Shown here one piece after another: positions 43,636-52,619 of a DNA stretch of 64,000 nucleotides. The notes below the pieces were generated by a model that saw only the letters and a list, made by a program, of their open reading frames with translations, did not search any database and had not been told where the DNA came from. The stretch's first letter is position 1. Every line of letters starts with the position of its first letter. This DNA is from Porphyromonadaceae bacterium UBA4262 (GTDB taxonomy: Bacteria > Bacteroidota > Bacteroidia > Bacteroidales > Muribaculaceae): contig DGWI01000015.1 of NCBI GenBank assembly GCA_002396085.1, forward strand, positions 1-64,000. The letters are read 5' to 3'. Both the position numbers and the translations under genes were made by a program.

Positions 43636-44340
43636 ATGGAATTGAAGAAATATTTCATTACCCTGCTGTGTATCATGGCCCTAGCCATGGGCATGAGCGC
43701 GCAGGAGTATCGAGCGCGGCACGACTCGGTGTGGGTCTACAACTCGTGGGAGGCTATCATGGACCAATGGCCCGACACCATCATTATCAATCCCGAAATT
43801 GCCATGTGGACACCCTACGACATCGAGTTTGAGACCATCGACAAGGATGTCACGCGGATGCTCAAGAAGCAGACCGTGGCTGTCGCCATCGGCGACTCGG
43901 TGTGGCTAGTGAACACACAGTGGCTGCGCGACAACAAGTTCAAGGGCGACTGCAAGAAGATGGACGACTATGCCCCACTCTTCTTCAATGCCAAGGTGGC
44001 ATTCATCCAGTGCGTGCCCACCCACACCAGCCTGGGAATGGCCCTGCTGGGCTCGCTGCTGGGTGACCCCGACACCTTCAGTTCCGACCCCTGGGATGCC
44101 GAGCCCGACTACTTCTGGATTGACTTTGAGACCAAGCGTGTTGACAAAATCGACCACAAGAAGTTGAGCGACTTGCTGGATGTTTATCCCGACCTGCTCC
44201 GCCGCTACGAGCAGATGGCCGACTACAAGGAACGCTACATGATTCACTCATTCTTTATCGACTATGTCAAGCGTGCCGAGCGCGACCCGGGTTACCCCTA
44301 TCTCCTGGACCGCCTCTACCCACCTCAACCGCTGCAATGA
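43636..44340 (+). CDS. Exported protein of unknown function
   Basis: The 234-residue product has a signal peptide (MELKKYFITLLCIMALAMGMSA). The mature part has repeated aromatic-rich segments (VWVYNSWEAIMDQWPDTI, DSVWLVNTQWLRDNKFKGD, YAPLFFNAKVAFIQCVP) and a helical C-terminus. It resembles a Bacteroidales family of unknown function; I cannot name it with confidence. A promoter and a terminator hairpin (44364-44390) bound it as a single-gene unit. Confidence 0.65.
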   Translation: MELKKYFITLLCIMALAMGMSAQEYRARHDSVWVYNSWEAIMDQWPDTIIINPEIAMWTPYDIEFETIDKDVTRMLKKQTVAVAIGDSVWLVNTQWLRDNKFKGDCKKMDDYAPLFFNAKVAFIQCVPTHTSLGMALLGSLLGDPDTFSSDPWDAEPDYFWIDFETKRVDKIDHKKLSDLLDVYPDLLRRYEQMADYKERYMIHSFFIDYVKRAERDPGYPYLLDRLYPPQPLQ

Positions 44341-44363
44341 GGCATTGACACAAAACAAAAACT

Positions 44364-44390
44364 GGGGCTGCACTTCGACCGTGCAGCCCC
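44364..44390. terminator. Terminator between convergent genes
   Basis: GGGGCTGCAC (44364-44373) pairs perfectly with GTGCAGCCCC (44381-44390); AATTGTT follows on the plus strand and AGTTTTTGTTTT on the minus strand. Confidence 0.75.
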
Positions 44391-44428
44391 AATTGTTATC
44401 TAGCGAATCATGCAATGTGCATGGATTC

Positions 44429-46246
44429 TTACTTGCCCAGCATCATGTTGATGATCGCATTGACATCCGAGATATCAACCTGGCCATCACCGGTGACATC
44501 GGCGATAGCGGTAGCGTCGGCCTTGCCCAGCATCATGTTGATGACACCATTGACATCAGAGATGTCGACCTTGCCGTCGCCCGTCACGTCGCCCGTCACG
44601 CCCTCGGTGATGTCACCGAAGCGATCGGCACGCAGCAGGTTGGTGTTGGCCACACCACAAGCCACAGGGTTGGTTGAGTCATACTCCGAGACAAAGGCGA
44701 TGATAGCCAGGTTATCCTTGACCCAAGCGTCGTTGACATCGAAGGTGCACTCATAGCGATAGTTGTTGCCATTCCACACAATCTCCTCGCCCCAGGCTGC
44801 ATTGACTGCACGACCCACATTGTGGTGAGTGAATGCGCCTGTTGCACCCGACTGTGAGGTGGTGGTGATGTTGTCCTCGACCAGCGACACCGTCATGCGC
44901 GGCGGCAGGGTGGTGAAGGCGGTCTGAGCGCGCTCGCCAGTGACGATGACCTTGAGTTGGCCATTGTCCAGATATCCAGCCTTGATGTCGACGGTGACAA
45001 ATGCCGGCTCGGCCTGACGGTCTCTGATCATTCCCTCGAGCTGTGCCAGCGAGCCCGGAAGGTCGACCGGTGTCTTGGCCAGCAGAGGATAGCGGTCCAT
45101 CATCAGTGCCGGAGCGTATGTGCCGCCACCATCGTTGTAGAACCACTCGTAGGTCTGGTCAAAGTCGCTAGTGAAGTCATCGTAATAATATCCGCTGTGG
45201 TGCTCCCACAGGATGACATCGCCAAACTCGGGCTTGTCCATCGCCTCGTGCAGCCATCCAGCCACGCGCGGGCAGTTGGGACAACGCTCGGTGGTGAACT
45301 CCTCGACCAGCACGTTGCGCACAAACACGTTGTCGATGACCAGGAACGAGGTCTGAGCCGTGTTGTTGTCCATGTTGATGTCCTCACCCTCGGCCAGGTC
45401 TTGCAGTGTCACCGTCATGTTGACCGGTGCATCGGGCACGGTAGTGATCATCTCGGGCTTGACCGTGAAGTTGACTTCCTGGATCTCGTTGTAGGCAATG
45501 GGCTTGTTGATGTCAACCACAACGGGCTCGTCATAGCCCTCGAACTGGCACACAGCCTTGTAGTCGCTGATGGTGGCCAGAGCCATGTTGCGCACAGTGG
45601 CCGTGACATCGATTTCGCCCGACTTGAGCGAGAGGTACTTGCTGGCCTTCACACCTTGCAGTGCCAGGTCGTGCTGGGGCAGGTTGTCGCCGTAGACATC
45701 GGCCTCGATGCAGAGCACACCGCGGTCGCTGCGGTCGGCCCATTCGCCGCTACCATACTGCACAAAGAGTCCGTTGGGTTGGGGATTCATCACAATGGAC
45801 AGGGCCATGGTGGTACCCTTCTGATAGAACGAATAACCTAGATAGAAGCCCTCGGTATCCTCAGGAATCTCATAGGGGGTGTCGAGCGTGAACTCATTCC
45901 AGCCCTTATCCAACGCGGGAGTGGTGGCCTTAGTTATCGTGTCGGCCACCAGATCCTCACCGTCGAGGCTGGTGCGAATCCACACGCGCAGCGAGTCGAC
46001 ATTGGTCTTGCTGGCCAGTCCGGCACGAATCTTCTCGATGCGGTTGCCAGCCAAAGTCTTGGCTTGGCCGGCAGGGATGAAGACTGCGCCCGAAACCCAG
46101 ATTTTCTTTTCCTTGCTGTAGAAGTCGGCTGTACCGACTGTAACCACCCGGCCGTCGCAATAACCGACGACAAAGGGCCCATTCTGCGCCTGACACACAC
46201 TTGTCAGCGCAAACCATGCAATCAGTAGAGTTAAGATTTTCTTCAT
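44429..46246 (-). CDS. Omp28-like secreted protein with thioredoxin-fold CPNC motif and dockerin
   Basis: The 605-residue product has a signal peptide (1 to ~20, SVCQA-Q). The N-terminal ~190 residues form a beta-sandwich, then an Ig-like region (~195-300). An Omp28-type domain starts at VFVRNVLVEEFTTERCPNCP with a CxxC pair (Cys322, Cys325) and the WEHHSGYYYDDF segment. A dockerin pair (~548-605, GDVTGDGKVDISD and ADVTGDGQVDISD) ends in LGK. The CxxC suggests a thiol-disulfide function or a structural thioredoxin fold. ATG 46246 is used. A promoter with both boxes lies at 46301-46331. Confidence 0.87.
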   Translation of the reverse strand: MKKILTLLIAWFALTSVCQAQNGPFVVGYCDGRVVTVGTADFYSKEKKIWVSGAVFIPAGQAKTLAGNRIEKIRAGLASKTNVDSLRVWIRTSLDGEDLVADTITKATTPALDKGWNEFTLDTPYEIPEDTEGFYLGYSFYQKGTTMALSIVMNPQPNGLFVQYGSGEWADRSDRGVLCIEADVYGDNLPQHDLALQGVKASKYLSLKSGEIDVTATVRNMALATISDYKAVCQFEGYDEPVVVDINKPIAYNEIQEVNFTVKPEMITTVPDAPVNMTVTLQDLAEGEDINMDNNTAQTSFLVIDNVFVRNVLVEEFTTERCPNCPRVAGWLHEAMDKPEFGDVILWEHHSGYYYDDFTSDFDQTYEWFYNDGGGTYAPALMMDRYPLLAKTPVDLPGSLAQLEGMIRDRQAEPAFVTVDIKAGYLDNGQLKVIVTGERAQTAFTTLPPRMTVSLVEDNITTTSQSGATGAFTHHNVGRAVNAAWGEEIVWNGNNYRYECTFDVNDAWVKDNLAIIAFVSEYDSTNPVACGVANTNLLRADRFGDITEGVTGDVTGDGKVDISDVNGVINMMLGKADATAIADVTGDGQVDISDVNAIINMMLGK

Positions 46247-46300
46247 AGGTCTTGGTTTAGAGTTTAACAAAAATAATGTTTTCAATAAGATATCGTTTGG

Positions 46301-46331
46301 CAAAAGTACAAAATGTTTTACTAATCGCAAA
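46301..46331 (-). promoter_or_regulatory. Promoter for the Omp28-like dockerin gene
   Basis: On the minus strand TTTG (46328-46331), 19-bp spacer, TACTTTTG (46301-46308), 54 bp upstream of the ATG. Confidence 0.6.
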
Positions 46332-46372
46332 CAAAAGTCCTAAAAAAGTTTTTAAAAAACTCAAGTTTCTAA

Positions 46373-46464
46373 AGGAGTTGAGGAGTCCCCTAGCCCCCTA
46401 AAGGGGGACTACTGTTGTGGTTGCCGCTTTGTACACCCCCTTTAGGGGTGCTTGAGGGCTCCTT
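46373..46464. repeat. Palindromic CCCCCTAAAGGGGG element, copy 1
   Basis: Outer inverted ends AAGGAG/CTCCTT, inner palindromes around CCCCTAAAGGGG and CCCCTTTAGGGG, and a centre that is the reverse complement of the centre of the element at 59751-59836 (TGTACAAAG, CCACAACAGTAGT). No ORF. Confidence 0.75.
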
Positions 46465-46508
46465 TACTACCTTAACTACTTGAAAAGAAGCCACTTTAGG
46501 AAGTTAAT

Positions 46509-46541
46509 AAAAATGACGGCAGCGTTGCTAGTCACGCTGCC
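46509..46541 (-). terminator. Terminator of the gene at 46570
   Basis: GGCAGCG/CGCTGCC stem, followed on the minus strand by GTCATTTTTATT. Confidence 0.65.
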
Positions 46542-46569
46542 GCCATCCATATTGTGTGGTGAAAACCGG

Positions 46570-48159
46570 TTATCTTACCACCTTGACGGTCTTGACCGTG
46601 CCATCGGCAGCTGTGGTGCGCACAATGTTCACACCCGGCTGCATACGGTCAATCTGCTGACCCTTGATGTTAAAGATCTGCTGCGTACCGCCCTGTGCGG
46701 CATTGACATCATTGATGGCTGTGTTGCCCGGGTTGATGTCGACGCACATGACATACATACCGCCTGAGCCAGGGATGACGTTCCAGTTGTCATCATACTG
46801 ATCTTCCTGGGTGTAGAAGACATAGGCATAGTTCTCGTCATAGACCACCGACAATCCGTTGGTCTTGAAGTCGTCCTCACAGATTTGCTTGCTCCACACG
46901 GTCTCGCCGTCATCATCGAGCTTAACCACCATGAAGTTGGCACCATTCCAGCTGGTGGAGTTGCCATAAAGGACGACCCAGCCATCCTCCTGCGGGATGA
47001 CCTTGACAGGGGTGTAGCCCCAGCTGCTGCCGCTGTCCAGAGCCCGGCCATAGAAGTAGTCGCCCGGCAGCATATAGTCGCCGTCGATGCTGAACTTGTT
47101 GACATACATGTTTTCATTGTCCAGCGACTGCGACCAGGCCACCATCGTCTGGTCTTCACGCATGGCCAGAATGCCATCGGTGGCATCACCGTCGACACTG
47201 CCATGGCACATCACACCGCCCTGCGGCAGCACCTGGCCATCGGCAGTGATGTGATTCACCACCTGGTAGCCGGTGAAGGACTCCAGCTTGCGGTAGGTGA
47301 GCATCAGGCCACCATCGGCATCAACCGCACATTCAGGCTTGGGGAAGTAGAATCGGCTCGCGAGCGGCCCCTCGTCGATGGTGACCGGGTCGGCCCAGAC
47401 ACGCTCACCAGCTGCATTCAGGCGCAGAGCGTCCAAGCCCTTGTCCACGTTGTCACACAGCACATAGACATCGCCATCGACACAGGGCTGCAGCATGAGC
47501 ATGCTGTTCTCAAAAATCATGTTGTCATCCCACTGGGGTACACCATCGGCATCGAAGCACTGCAGCTGGTAGTTAGACACAGTTGCAGCTTCGGTATACT
47601 CGGTGTGCGCCATGCAGGCATAGATGTTGTCGCCACTGACACACACGTTGGGGGCCATGTCGTTATACTCTTGAGCGGTGGTCGGTGCAAAGTACCGCAC
47701 ACCGTCGGCATCCCACACGGGGTTGCCCTGCTGGTCGTAACGATAGAGGTAGACCTCCCAGATCTCGCGGTCGGCTGTCTGCGAACTGCGGGCGTCGGTA
47801 TAGGCCATGATGATGTCACCATTCTCGGCCAACGCCAGGCCGTAGTCGGTAGTTGACGAACCTGTCTGCTGCGAACTCACAATGATGCCCTCGTCGCCAA
47901 ACTGCGGATTGCCATTGGCATCAAAGAGTTGCAGATGCAAGTAGTAACCCGAACCTGGGTCATCATAACGCAGTCCCTCGGACCAACGGAGCCAGGTAAG
48001 AATAATCTTGCCATCATCGGTGCGGATAGTCTTCATCTGCACCTGACCACTGACCGACTCCTTGTCGAGCCGAGTCGCTTCCATGTCACTGGGTTGCCAC
48101 TGCGCCATCATGGTCATGGCACCCATCATCATCAACACTAGAGTAAATAATTTCTTCAT
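46570..48159 (-). CDS. Secreted propeller-like protein with sorting-type tail
   Basis: The 529-residue product has a signal peptide (1 to ~19, MTMMAQ). The body contains repeated blade-like units (ILTWLRWSEGL, LFDANGNPQFGDEGIIV, YRYDQQGNPVWDADGVRYF, LQCFDADGVPQWDDNMIF), suggesting a beta-propeller. The last ~40 residues (QQIFNIKGQQIDRMQPGVNI, ending VKTVKVVR) match the sorting tails of Bacteroidales surface proteins. No dockerin and no enzymatic motif. Function unknown. Confidence 0.72.
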   Translation of the reverse strand: MKKLFTLVLMMMGAMTMMAQWQPSDMEATRLDKESVSGQVQMKTIRTDDGKIILTWLRWSEGLRYDDPGSGYYLHLQLFDANGNPQFGDEGIIVSSQQTGSSTTDYGLALAENGDIIMAYTDARSSQTADREIWEVYLYRYDQQGNPVWDADGVRYFAPTTAQEYNDMAPNVCVSGDNIYACMAHTEYTEAATVSNYQLQCFDADGVPQWDDNMIFENSMLMLQPCVDGDVYVLCDNVDKGLDALRLNAAGERVWADPVTIDEGPLASRFYFPKPECAVDADGGLMLTYRKLESFTGYQVVNHITADGQVLPQGGVMCHGSVDGDATDGILAMREDQTMVAWSQSLDNENMYVNKFSIDGDYMLPGDYFYGRALDSGSSWGYTPVKVIPQEDGWVVLYGNSTSWNGANFMVVKLDDDGETVWSKQICEDDFKTNGLSVVYDENYAYVFYTQEDQYDDNWNVIPGSGGMYVMCVDINPGNTAINDVNAAQGGTQQIFNIKGQQIDRMQPGVNIVRTTAADGTVKTVKVVR

Positions 48160-48198
48160 TGTGTATGAGTGATTATAGTTAAACAATAAGGTGAACTA

Positions 48199-48777
48199 TC
48201 AGAAGAGTTTAGCGATGTTCTCTGTCATCATTTTGACCGACATGGCCAACAGGATGATGCCGAAGAACTTGCGTGAGAAGTAGATGCCGCCCTCGCCCAG
48301 CAGACGCTGCACGCGGTCGGTCGAACGGATAACGATGTAGACCCACAGCATGTTGATGGCAAGGGCTATGAAGATGTTGATGTCGTCATACATTGCCTTG
48401 AGCGAGATGAGCGTAGTGAGCACTCCAGCTCCTGCCAGTAGCGGGAACACCAGCGGCACCAGCGTTGCCCCACCCGACGGAGCATTGTTCTTGAAGATCT
48501 CGACATCAAGTATCATCTCCAGCGCCATCAAGAAGAGCAGAAAGCCACCTGCCGTGGCAAATGACTGGATGTTGCAGTTAAACACGTTGAGAATCCAGTT
48601 GCCACCATTGTAGAAGCCCACCATCAGGATGGTCGAATAGAGGGTGGCCTTGAGGGCATTGACTTCCTTACCCTTAGCCCTAAAGTCAAGGATGATGGGC
48701 ACCGAGCCCACGATGTCAATAATGCTGAGCAGCACCAGCGTGGCACTGAATATGTGTGTAATATTTATCGTTCCCAT
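48199..48777 (-). CDS. MarC-family integral membrane protein
   Basis: A 192-residue protein with about six membrane helices and the MarC signatures LVLLSIIDIVGSVPIILD near the N-terminus and GGATLVPLVFPLLAGAGVLTT in the middle. The family is of unknown function despite its name. ATG 48777 is chosen because it gives the normal family length; a longer frame upstream runs through the promoter (-7 box at 48800-48807). It lies 39 bp beyond the start side of the preceding gene. Confidence 0.9.
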   Translation of the reverse strand: MGTINITHIFSATLVLLSIIDIVGSVPIILDFRAKGKEVNALKATLYSTILMVGFYNGGNWILNVFNCNIQSFATAGGFLLFLMALEMILDVEIFKNNAPSGGATLVPLVFPLLAGAGVLTTLISLKAMYDDINIFIALAINMLWVYIVIRSTDRVQRLLGEGGIYFSRKFFGIILLAMSVKMMTENIAKLF

Positions 48778-48799
48778 ACCTACTTTTGATAATGTAGTG

Positions 48800-48807
48800 C
48801 AAAGATA
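48800..48807 (-). promoter_or_regulatory. -7 box for the MarC gene
   Basis: TATCTTTG on the minus strand, 22 bp upstream of the ATG. Confidence 0.5.
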
Positions 48808-48851
48808 TAAAAAAAACATGAATAACCTGCACTCCTGGGTCAAAAAATTGC

Positions 48852-48876
48852 AAAAAAGGAGGCAAACGCCTCCCTT
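48852..48876 (-). terminator. Terminator of the ROK kinase gene
   Basis: GGAGGC/GCCTCC stem with a four-base loop; the minus strand continues with CTTTTTTG. Possibly bidirectional. Confidence 0.75.
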
Positions 48877-48907
48877 TTGACGGTGTAGAGCCAACTGGCA
48901 GTAGCAG

Positions 48908-49873
48908 TTAGTCCTCCTTAACCTCCCAGCCCAGTGCCGATGCGCCCAGGATGGCCGCGTCGGCCTCCTTCATCTCACTGAAGAGGATCTTGACCTTGCC
49001 GCGCCACAGGGGCAACACATTCTTGTCAAACGCCTCCTTGATGGGGTTCATGATCAGGTCGCCGCTCTTGGCCAATCCGCCGAAGATGACAAATGCCTCG
49101 GGAGCCGAGAAGGCGGTGAAGTCGGCCAGTGCCTCGCCCAGAATCTTGCCTGTATAGTCAAAAATCTCCTTGGCCAACTTATCACCCGCCATGGCCGCAT
49201 CAAACACGTCCTTGCTGGTGATGTCCTCGGCATTGAGCTCGCGCAGCTTGGACTCGTCGTTGCGAATCTCGAGGAACTCGCGTGCCGTGCGCGCCACACC
49301 GGTGGCCGAGCAATAGGCCTCGAGGCAGCCCGTACGTCCGCAGCCGCACATGCGGCCATTGTTGCGCTTCATGATCACATGGCCCAGCTCGCCGGCAAAA
49401 CCGTCATGGCCATAGACCATCTGCCCGTTGACCACGATGCCGCTGCCCACGCCGGTGCCCAGCGTGATCATGATGAAGTCTTTCATGCCGCGAGCCGCAC
49501 CGTAGGTCATCTCGCCGATGGCGGCTGCGTTGGCGTCGTTGGTCACCACACAGGGGATGCCAAACTTGGTCGAGATCTTCTCGGCCAGCGGTATGGGGCT
49601 GGGCCAGGGCAGATTGGGAGCACCCTCAATCATGCCGGTATAGTAGTTTCCATTGGGGGCACCAATGCCGATGCCGTTGATCTTGCCCACAGCATCGTTA
49701 GCCTCGATGACACGGGTCACCTCGGTATAGAGTTCGTCCACATAGTCGTCAAAGTTGCTGTGCTTGCCAGTCTTGATAGAGTCGCTGGCAATCACATTGC
49801 CACGCGCGTCCACGATACCAAAGGCGGTGTTAGTTCCGCCCATGTCGATACCAATTACATAGGGTTTTGCCAT
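48908..49873 (-). CDS. ROK-family sugar kinase (glucokinase-like)
   Basis: The 321-residue cytoplasmic protein has the ATP-binding motif GIDMGGTNTAFGIVD at 8-22, the sugar-binding EGAPNLPW and TNDANAAAIGE, LGTGVGSGIVVNGQ, the zinc motif GHVIM...CGCGRTGCLEAYCS and the IFGGLAKSGDL adenosine region. This supports phosphorylation of glucose or a related hexose. It is monocistronic with its own -7 box at 49924-49931. Confidence 0.93.
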   Translation of the reverse strand: MAKPYVIGIDMGGTNTAFGIVDARGNVIASDSIKTGKHSNFDDYVDELYTEVTRVIEANDAVGKINGIGIGAPNGNYYTGMIEGAPNLPWPSPIPLAEKISTKFGIPCVVTNDANAAAIGEMTYGAARGMKDFIMITLGTGVGSGIVVNGQMVYGHDGFAGELGHVIMKRNNGRMCGCGRTGCLEAYCSATGVARTAREFLEIRNDESKLRELNAEDITSKDVFDAAMAGDKLAKEIFDYTGKILGEALADFTAFSAPEAFVIFGGLAKSGDLIMNPIKEAFDKNVLPLWRGKVKILFSEMKEADAAILGASALGWEVKED

Positions 49874-49923
49874 TTTTCTTGAATGTTTATAATGAATAAT
49901 CTGGTTGTTTCGTCATTTTGCCA

Positions 49924-49947
49924 CAAAGGTAGGCATTTTGCAGCAAA
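49924..49947 (-). promoter_or_regulatory. Promoter for the ROK kinase gene
   Basis: On the minus strand TTTG (49944-49947), 12-bp spacer, TACCTTTG (49924-49931). Confidence 0.5.
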
Positions 49948-49988
49948 GTTGCAAGCAAACTCTCAATTTTTCATTCGACATTAGCATA

Positions 49989-50012
49989 TTTGAGTAAAAA
50001 ACACTACCTTTG
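49989..50012 (+). promoter_or_regulatory. Promoter for the M3 peptidase gene
   Basis: TTTG at 49989-49992, 12-bp spacer, TACCTTTG at 50005-50012; the ATG is at 50065. Confidence 0.55.
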
Positions 50013-50064
50013 TAGGCTTGAAAGAAGACCTTACTCATTCACTTTTTAAATTATACTCAATAAA

Positions 50065-52191
50065 ATGAACAAGAAACTCATGACCTTAGGAATGATGGCT
50101 GTGATGTTGGTGTCGGGCATGGCATCGCTCACAGCATGCAAGGACAACCGTGAGAACCCTCTGCTGCAAGAGAGTTCGCTGCCCTATGGCGCGCCCGACT
50201 TCAGCAAGATTCAAGAGAAGGACTACCTGCCCGCTCTGGAGGAGGCTATCAAGCAAAAGCGCGACGAGATCAAACAGATTGTCGAGAACAAGGACTCGGC
50301 AACATTCGAAAACACCATCCTGGCCTACGACGAGAGCGGTAAACTGCTCGACCGTGTGAGCCGCATCTTCTTTGCCCTGGTCGAGGCCGACAAGACACCA
50401 GTCATAGCCGAGACCGAGAAGAAGGTGATGCCCATGCTCACCGACCTGGAGAACGAGATTGCCTTCAACAAGCCGCTGTTTGAGCGCATCAAGCAAGTCT
50501 ATGACCGCGACTTCGACAAGTTGCAGGGCGAGGACAAGAAACTGCTCAAGGAAATCTATGACGAGTTTGTGCGCAACGGTGCCTTGCTCACCGACGAGCA
50601 GATGGAGCGCATGAAGGAAATCAACCTCAAGATTGCCGACCTGCAGCAACAGTGGGGCGACCTGGTACCCGACGCAACCAACGACGCCGTGGTGTGGGTC
50701 GAAAAGAAGGAAGACCTGGCCGGACTTAGCGAGGCCGACCTGGCACAGTGTGCCAAGGATGCCGAGAGCCTGGGCAAGAAAGCCCCCTACGCTATCGTCA
50801 TTGTCAACACCACTCAACAGCCGCTGCTGACCAGCCTCGAGAACCGAGACCTGCGCCGCAAGGTCTACGAGGCATCGGTGCATCGCTGCGACGGAACCAA
50901 CAAGTACAACTCTTATCCGCTGGTGGTTCAGATTGCCAAACTGCGTGCCGAGCAGGCCGAGTTGATGGGCTTCAAGAACTATGCCGAGTATTCGCTGCAG
51001 AACACCATGGCCAAGACACCCGAGAATGTTTACGCCTTCTTGAAGAACCTGATTGCCGCCTACACCCCCAAGGCCGATGCCGAGACCAAGGCCATTGAGG
51101 AGTTTGCACAGAAGTCACAAGGTCCCGACTTCAAACTCGAGCCCTACGACCGCTTCTACTACTCAGCCAAGATGAAGAAGGAGATGCTCAACATCAGTGA
51201 CGACGAGATCAAGCCCTACTTCAACATCGACAGCGTGCTCATCAACGGCGTGTTCTATGCCGCCAATCGCGTCTACGGGCTGCAGTTCAAGGAGCGCACC
51301 GATATCCCCACCTATCATGCCGACATGCGCGTGTTTGAGGTGCTGGACAAGGAAGGCAAACCCAAAGCGCTGTTCTATTGCGACTACTTCCGCCGCCCCA
51401 CCAAGCGTGGCGGTGCCTGGATGGATGGCTTCGCCAAGCAGAGCCGTCAGCGCAACCAGTTGCCCATCATCTACAATGTGTGCAACAGTGCCAAGGCTCC
51501 CGAGGGCCAGCCATCGCTGCTCACTTGGGACGAGGTGACCACGATGTTCCATGAGTTTGGCCACGCACTGCACGGCATCCTGTCTGACTGCCAGTACTAC
51601 ACGCTGAGTGGCACCTCGGTGGCACGTGACTTCGTCGAGATGCCCTCGCAGTTCAATGAGTCGTTCGCATCGATCCCCGAGATATTCGACCACTATGCCC
51701 TGCACTACAAGACCGGAGAGCCCATGCCCGCCGAGCTCAAGGAGCGCATGCTCAAGAGCATCAACTTCCAGTCGGCCTATGCCCTGGGTGAGAACCTGGC
51801 TGCCACCTGCGCCGACCTAGCATGGCACATGCTCGGTTCCAACGAGATTCCCACGGCCGAGCAGGCTGCCGAGTTTGAGAACGAGTCGCTGCGCCAGATT
51901 GGTCTGCTCAACCCGCAGATTCCGCCTCGCTACCACACTAGTTACTTCAACCATGTGTGGGGTGGTGGCTATGCTGCCGGCTACTACAGTTATCTGTGGA
52001 CCGAGGTGCTGGCTGTCAACATCGCCGATATCTTTGCCAAACGCGGTGCCCTGCTGCCCGAGACGGGACAAGCCTTCAGCGACCAAGTGCTAAGCCGTGG
52101 CAACACCGACGACCTGATGAAGATGTTCAGCGACTTCACCGGCATGGCACAGCCCGATGCCAGCGCCCTGCTCAAAGCACGCGGACTCTAA
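50065..52191 (+). CDS. M3-family peptidyl-dipeptidase lipoprotein (Dcp-like)
   Basis: The 708-residue product has a lipobox (LTAC, Cys25), so it is a lipoprotein, probably facing the periplasm. The thermolysin-like zinc motif HEFGHALHG (His496, Glu497, His500) and the third ligand region near ESFASIPEIF fit the M3 family; GVFYAANRVYGL, YHADMRVFEV and YHTSYFNHVWGGGYAAGYYSYLW are typical of Dcp. The enzyme removes C-terminal dipeptides. It stands alone, with a promoter at 49989-50012. Confidence 0.93.
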   Translation: MNKKLMTLGMMAVMLVSGMASLTACKDNRENPLLQESSLPYGAPDFSKIQEKDYLPALEEAIKQKRDEIKQIVENKDSATFENTILAYDESGKLLDRVSRIFFALVEADKTPVIAETEKKVMPMLTDLENEIAFNKPLFERIKQVYDRDFDKLQGEDKKLLKEIYDEFVRNGALLTDEQMERMKEINLKIADLQQQWGDLVPDATNDAVVWVEKKEDLAGLSEADLAQCAKDAESLGKKAPYAIVIVNTTQQPLLTSLENRDLRRKVYEASVHRCDGTNKYNSYPLVVQIAKLRAEQAELMGFKNYAEYSLQNTMAKTPENVYAFLKNLIAAYTPKADAETKAIEEFAQKSQGPDFKLEPYDRFYYSAKMKKEMLNISDDEIKPYFNIDSVLINGVFYAANRVYGLQFKERTDIPTYHADMRVFEVLDKEGKPKALFYCDYFRRPTKRGGAWMDGFAKQSRQRNQLPIIYNVCNSAKAPEGQPSLLTWDEVTTMFHEFGHALHGILSDCQYYTLSGTSVARDFVEMPSQFNESFASIPEIFDHYALHYKTGEPMPAELKERMLKSINFQSAYALGENLAATCADLAWHMLGSNEIPTAEQAAEFENESLRQIGLLNPQIPPRYHTSYFNHVWGGGYAAGYYSYLWTEVLAVNIADIFAKRGALLPETGQAFSDQVLSRGNTDDLMKMFSDFTGMAQPDASALLKARGL

Positions 52192-52226
52192 TCCCTCGTT
52201 TTTCTAGACATAAAAATAGAATCACA

Positions 52227-52502
52227 TTTGATGGATTTTGACGGAATTTGATGGTTTTGATGTTTGATTTTTCACACCAAGGCCATCAAAGACCTTCAAA
52301 GTCCATCAAGTTTTTTATCATGAATTAGAGAATTATAGAATTTTGTTCGTTTGAGTTCGTTCAAGTTTGTTGTTTGTTTAATAGACATAAGAACAAGAGA
52401 ACTAAATCAGAGTACTTCGTGGTTTGATTTTAAGAACAGAAGTTTATTTGATGGATTTTGACGGAATTTGATGGTCTTGATATTTGTTTTTTCACACCAA
52501 GC
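52227..52502. repeat. Direct repeat of ~57 bp, two copies
   Basis: A segment starting TTTGATGGATTTTGACGG and ending TTTTCACACCAAG occurs at 52227-52282 and again at 52447-52502 with few changes. The gap 52192-52619 holds no gene; the area between copies has degenerate versions of (CC)ATCAAA(G). Confidence 0.65.
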
Positions 52503-52619
52503 CCAGCAAAGAATATCTAGGTTCATCAAGAATTAACAATAAACTCGAACGAACAAAAATTCTCAATTAACTAAAGTTCTTAATTACAAATTAGTTCTTC
52601 ATGTCTTTTTGTCTGGGAA

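Noticed and set aside
48778..48894. N-terminal extension of the MarC protein
   Set aside because: The extension would be translated from the promoter and terminator region and has no family match; the ATG at 48777 gives the normal length.
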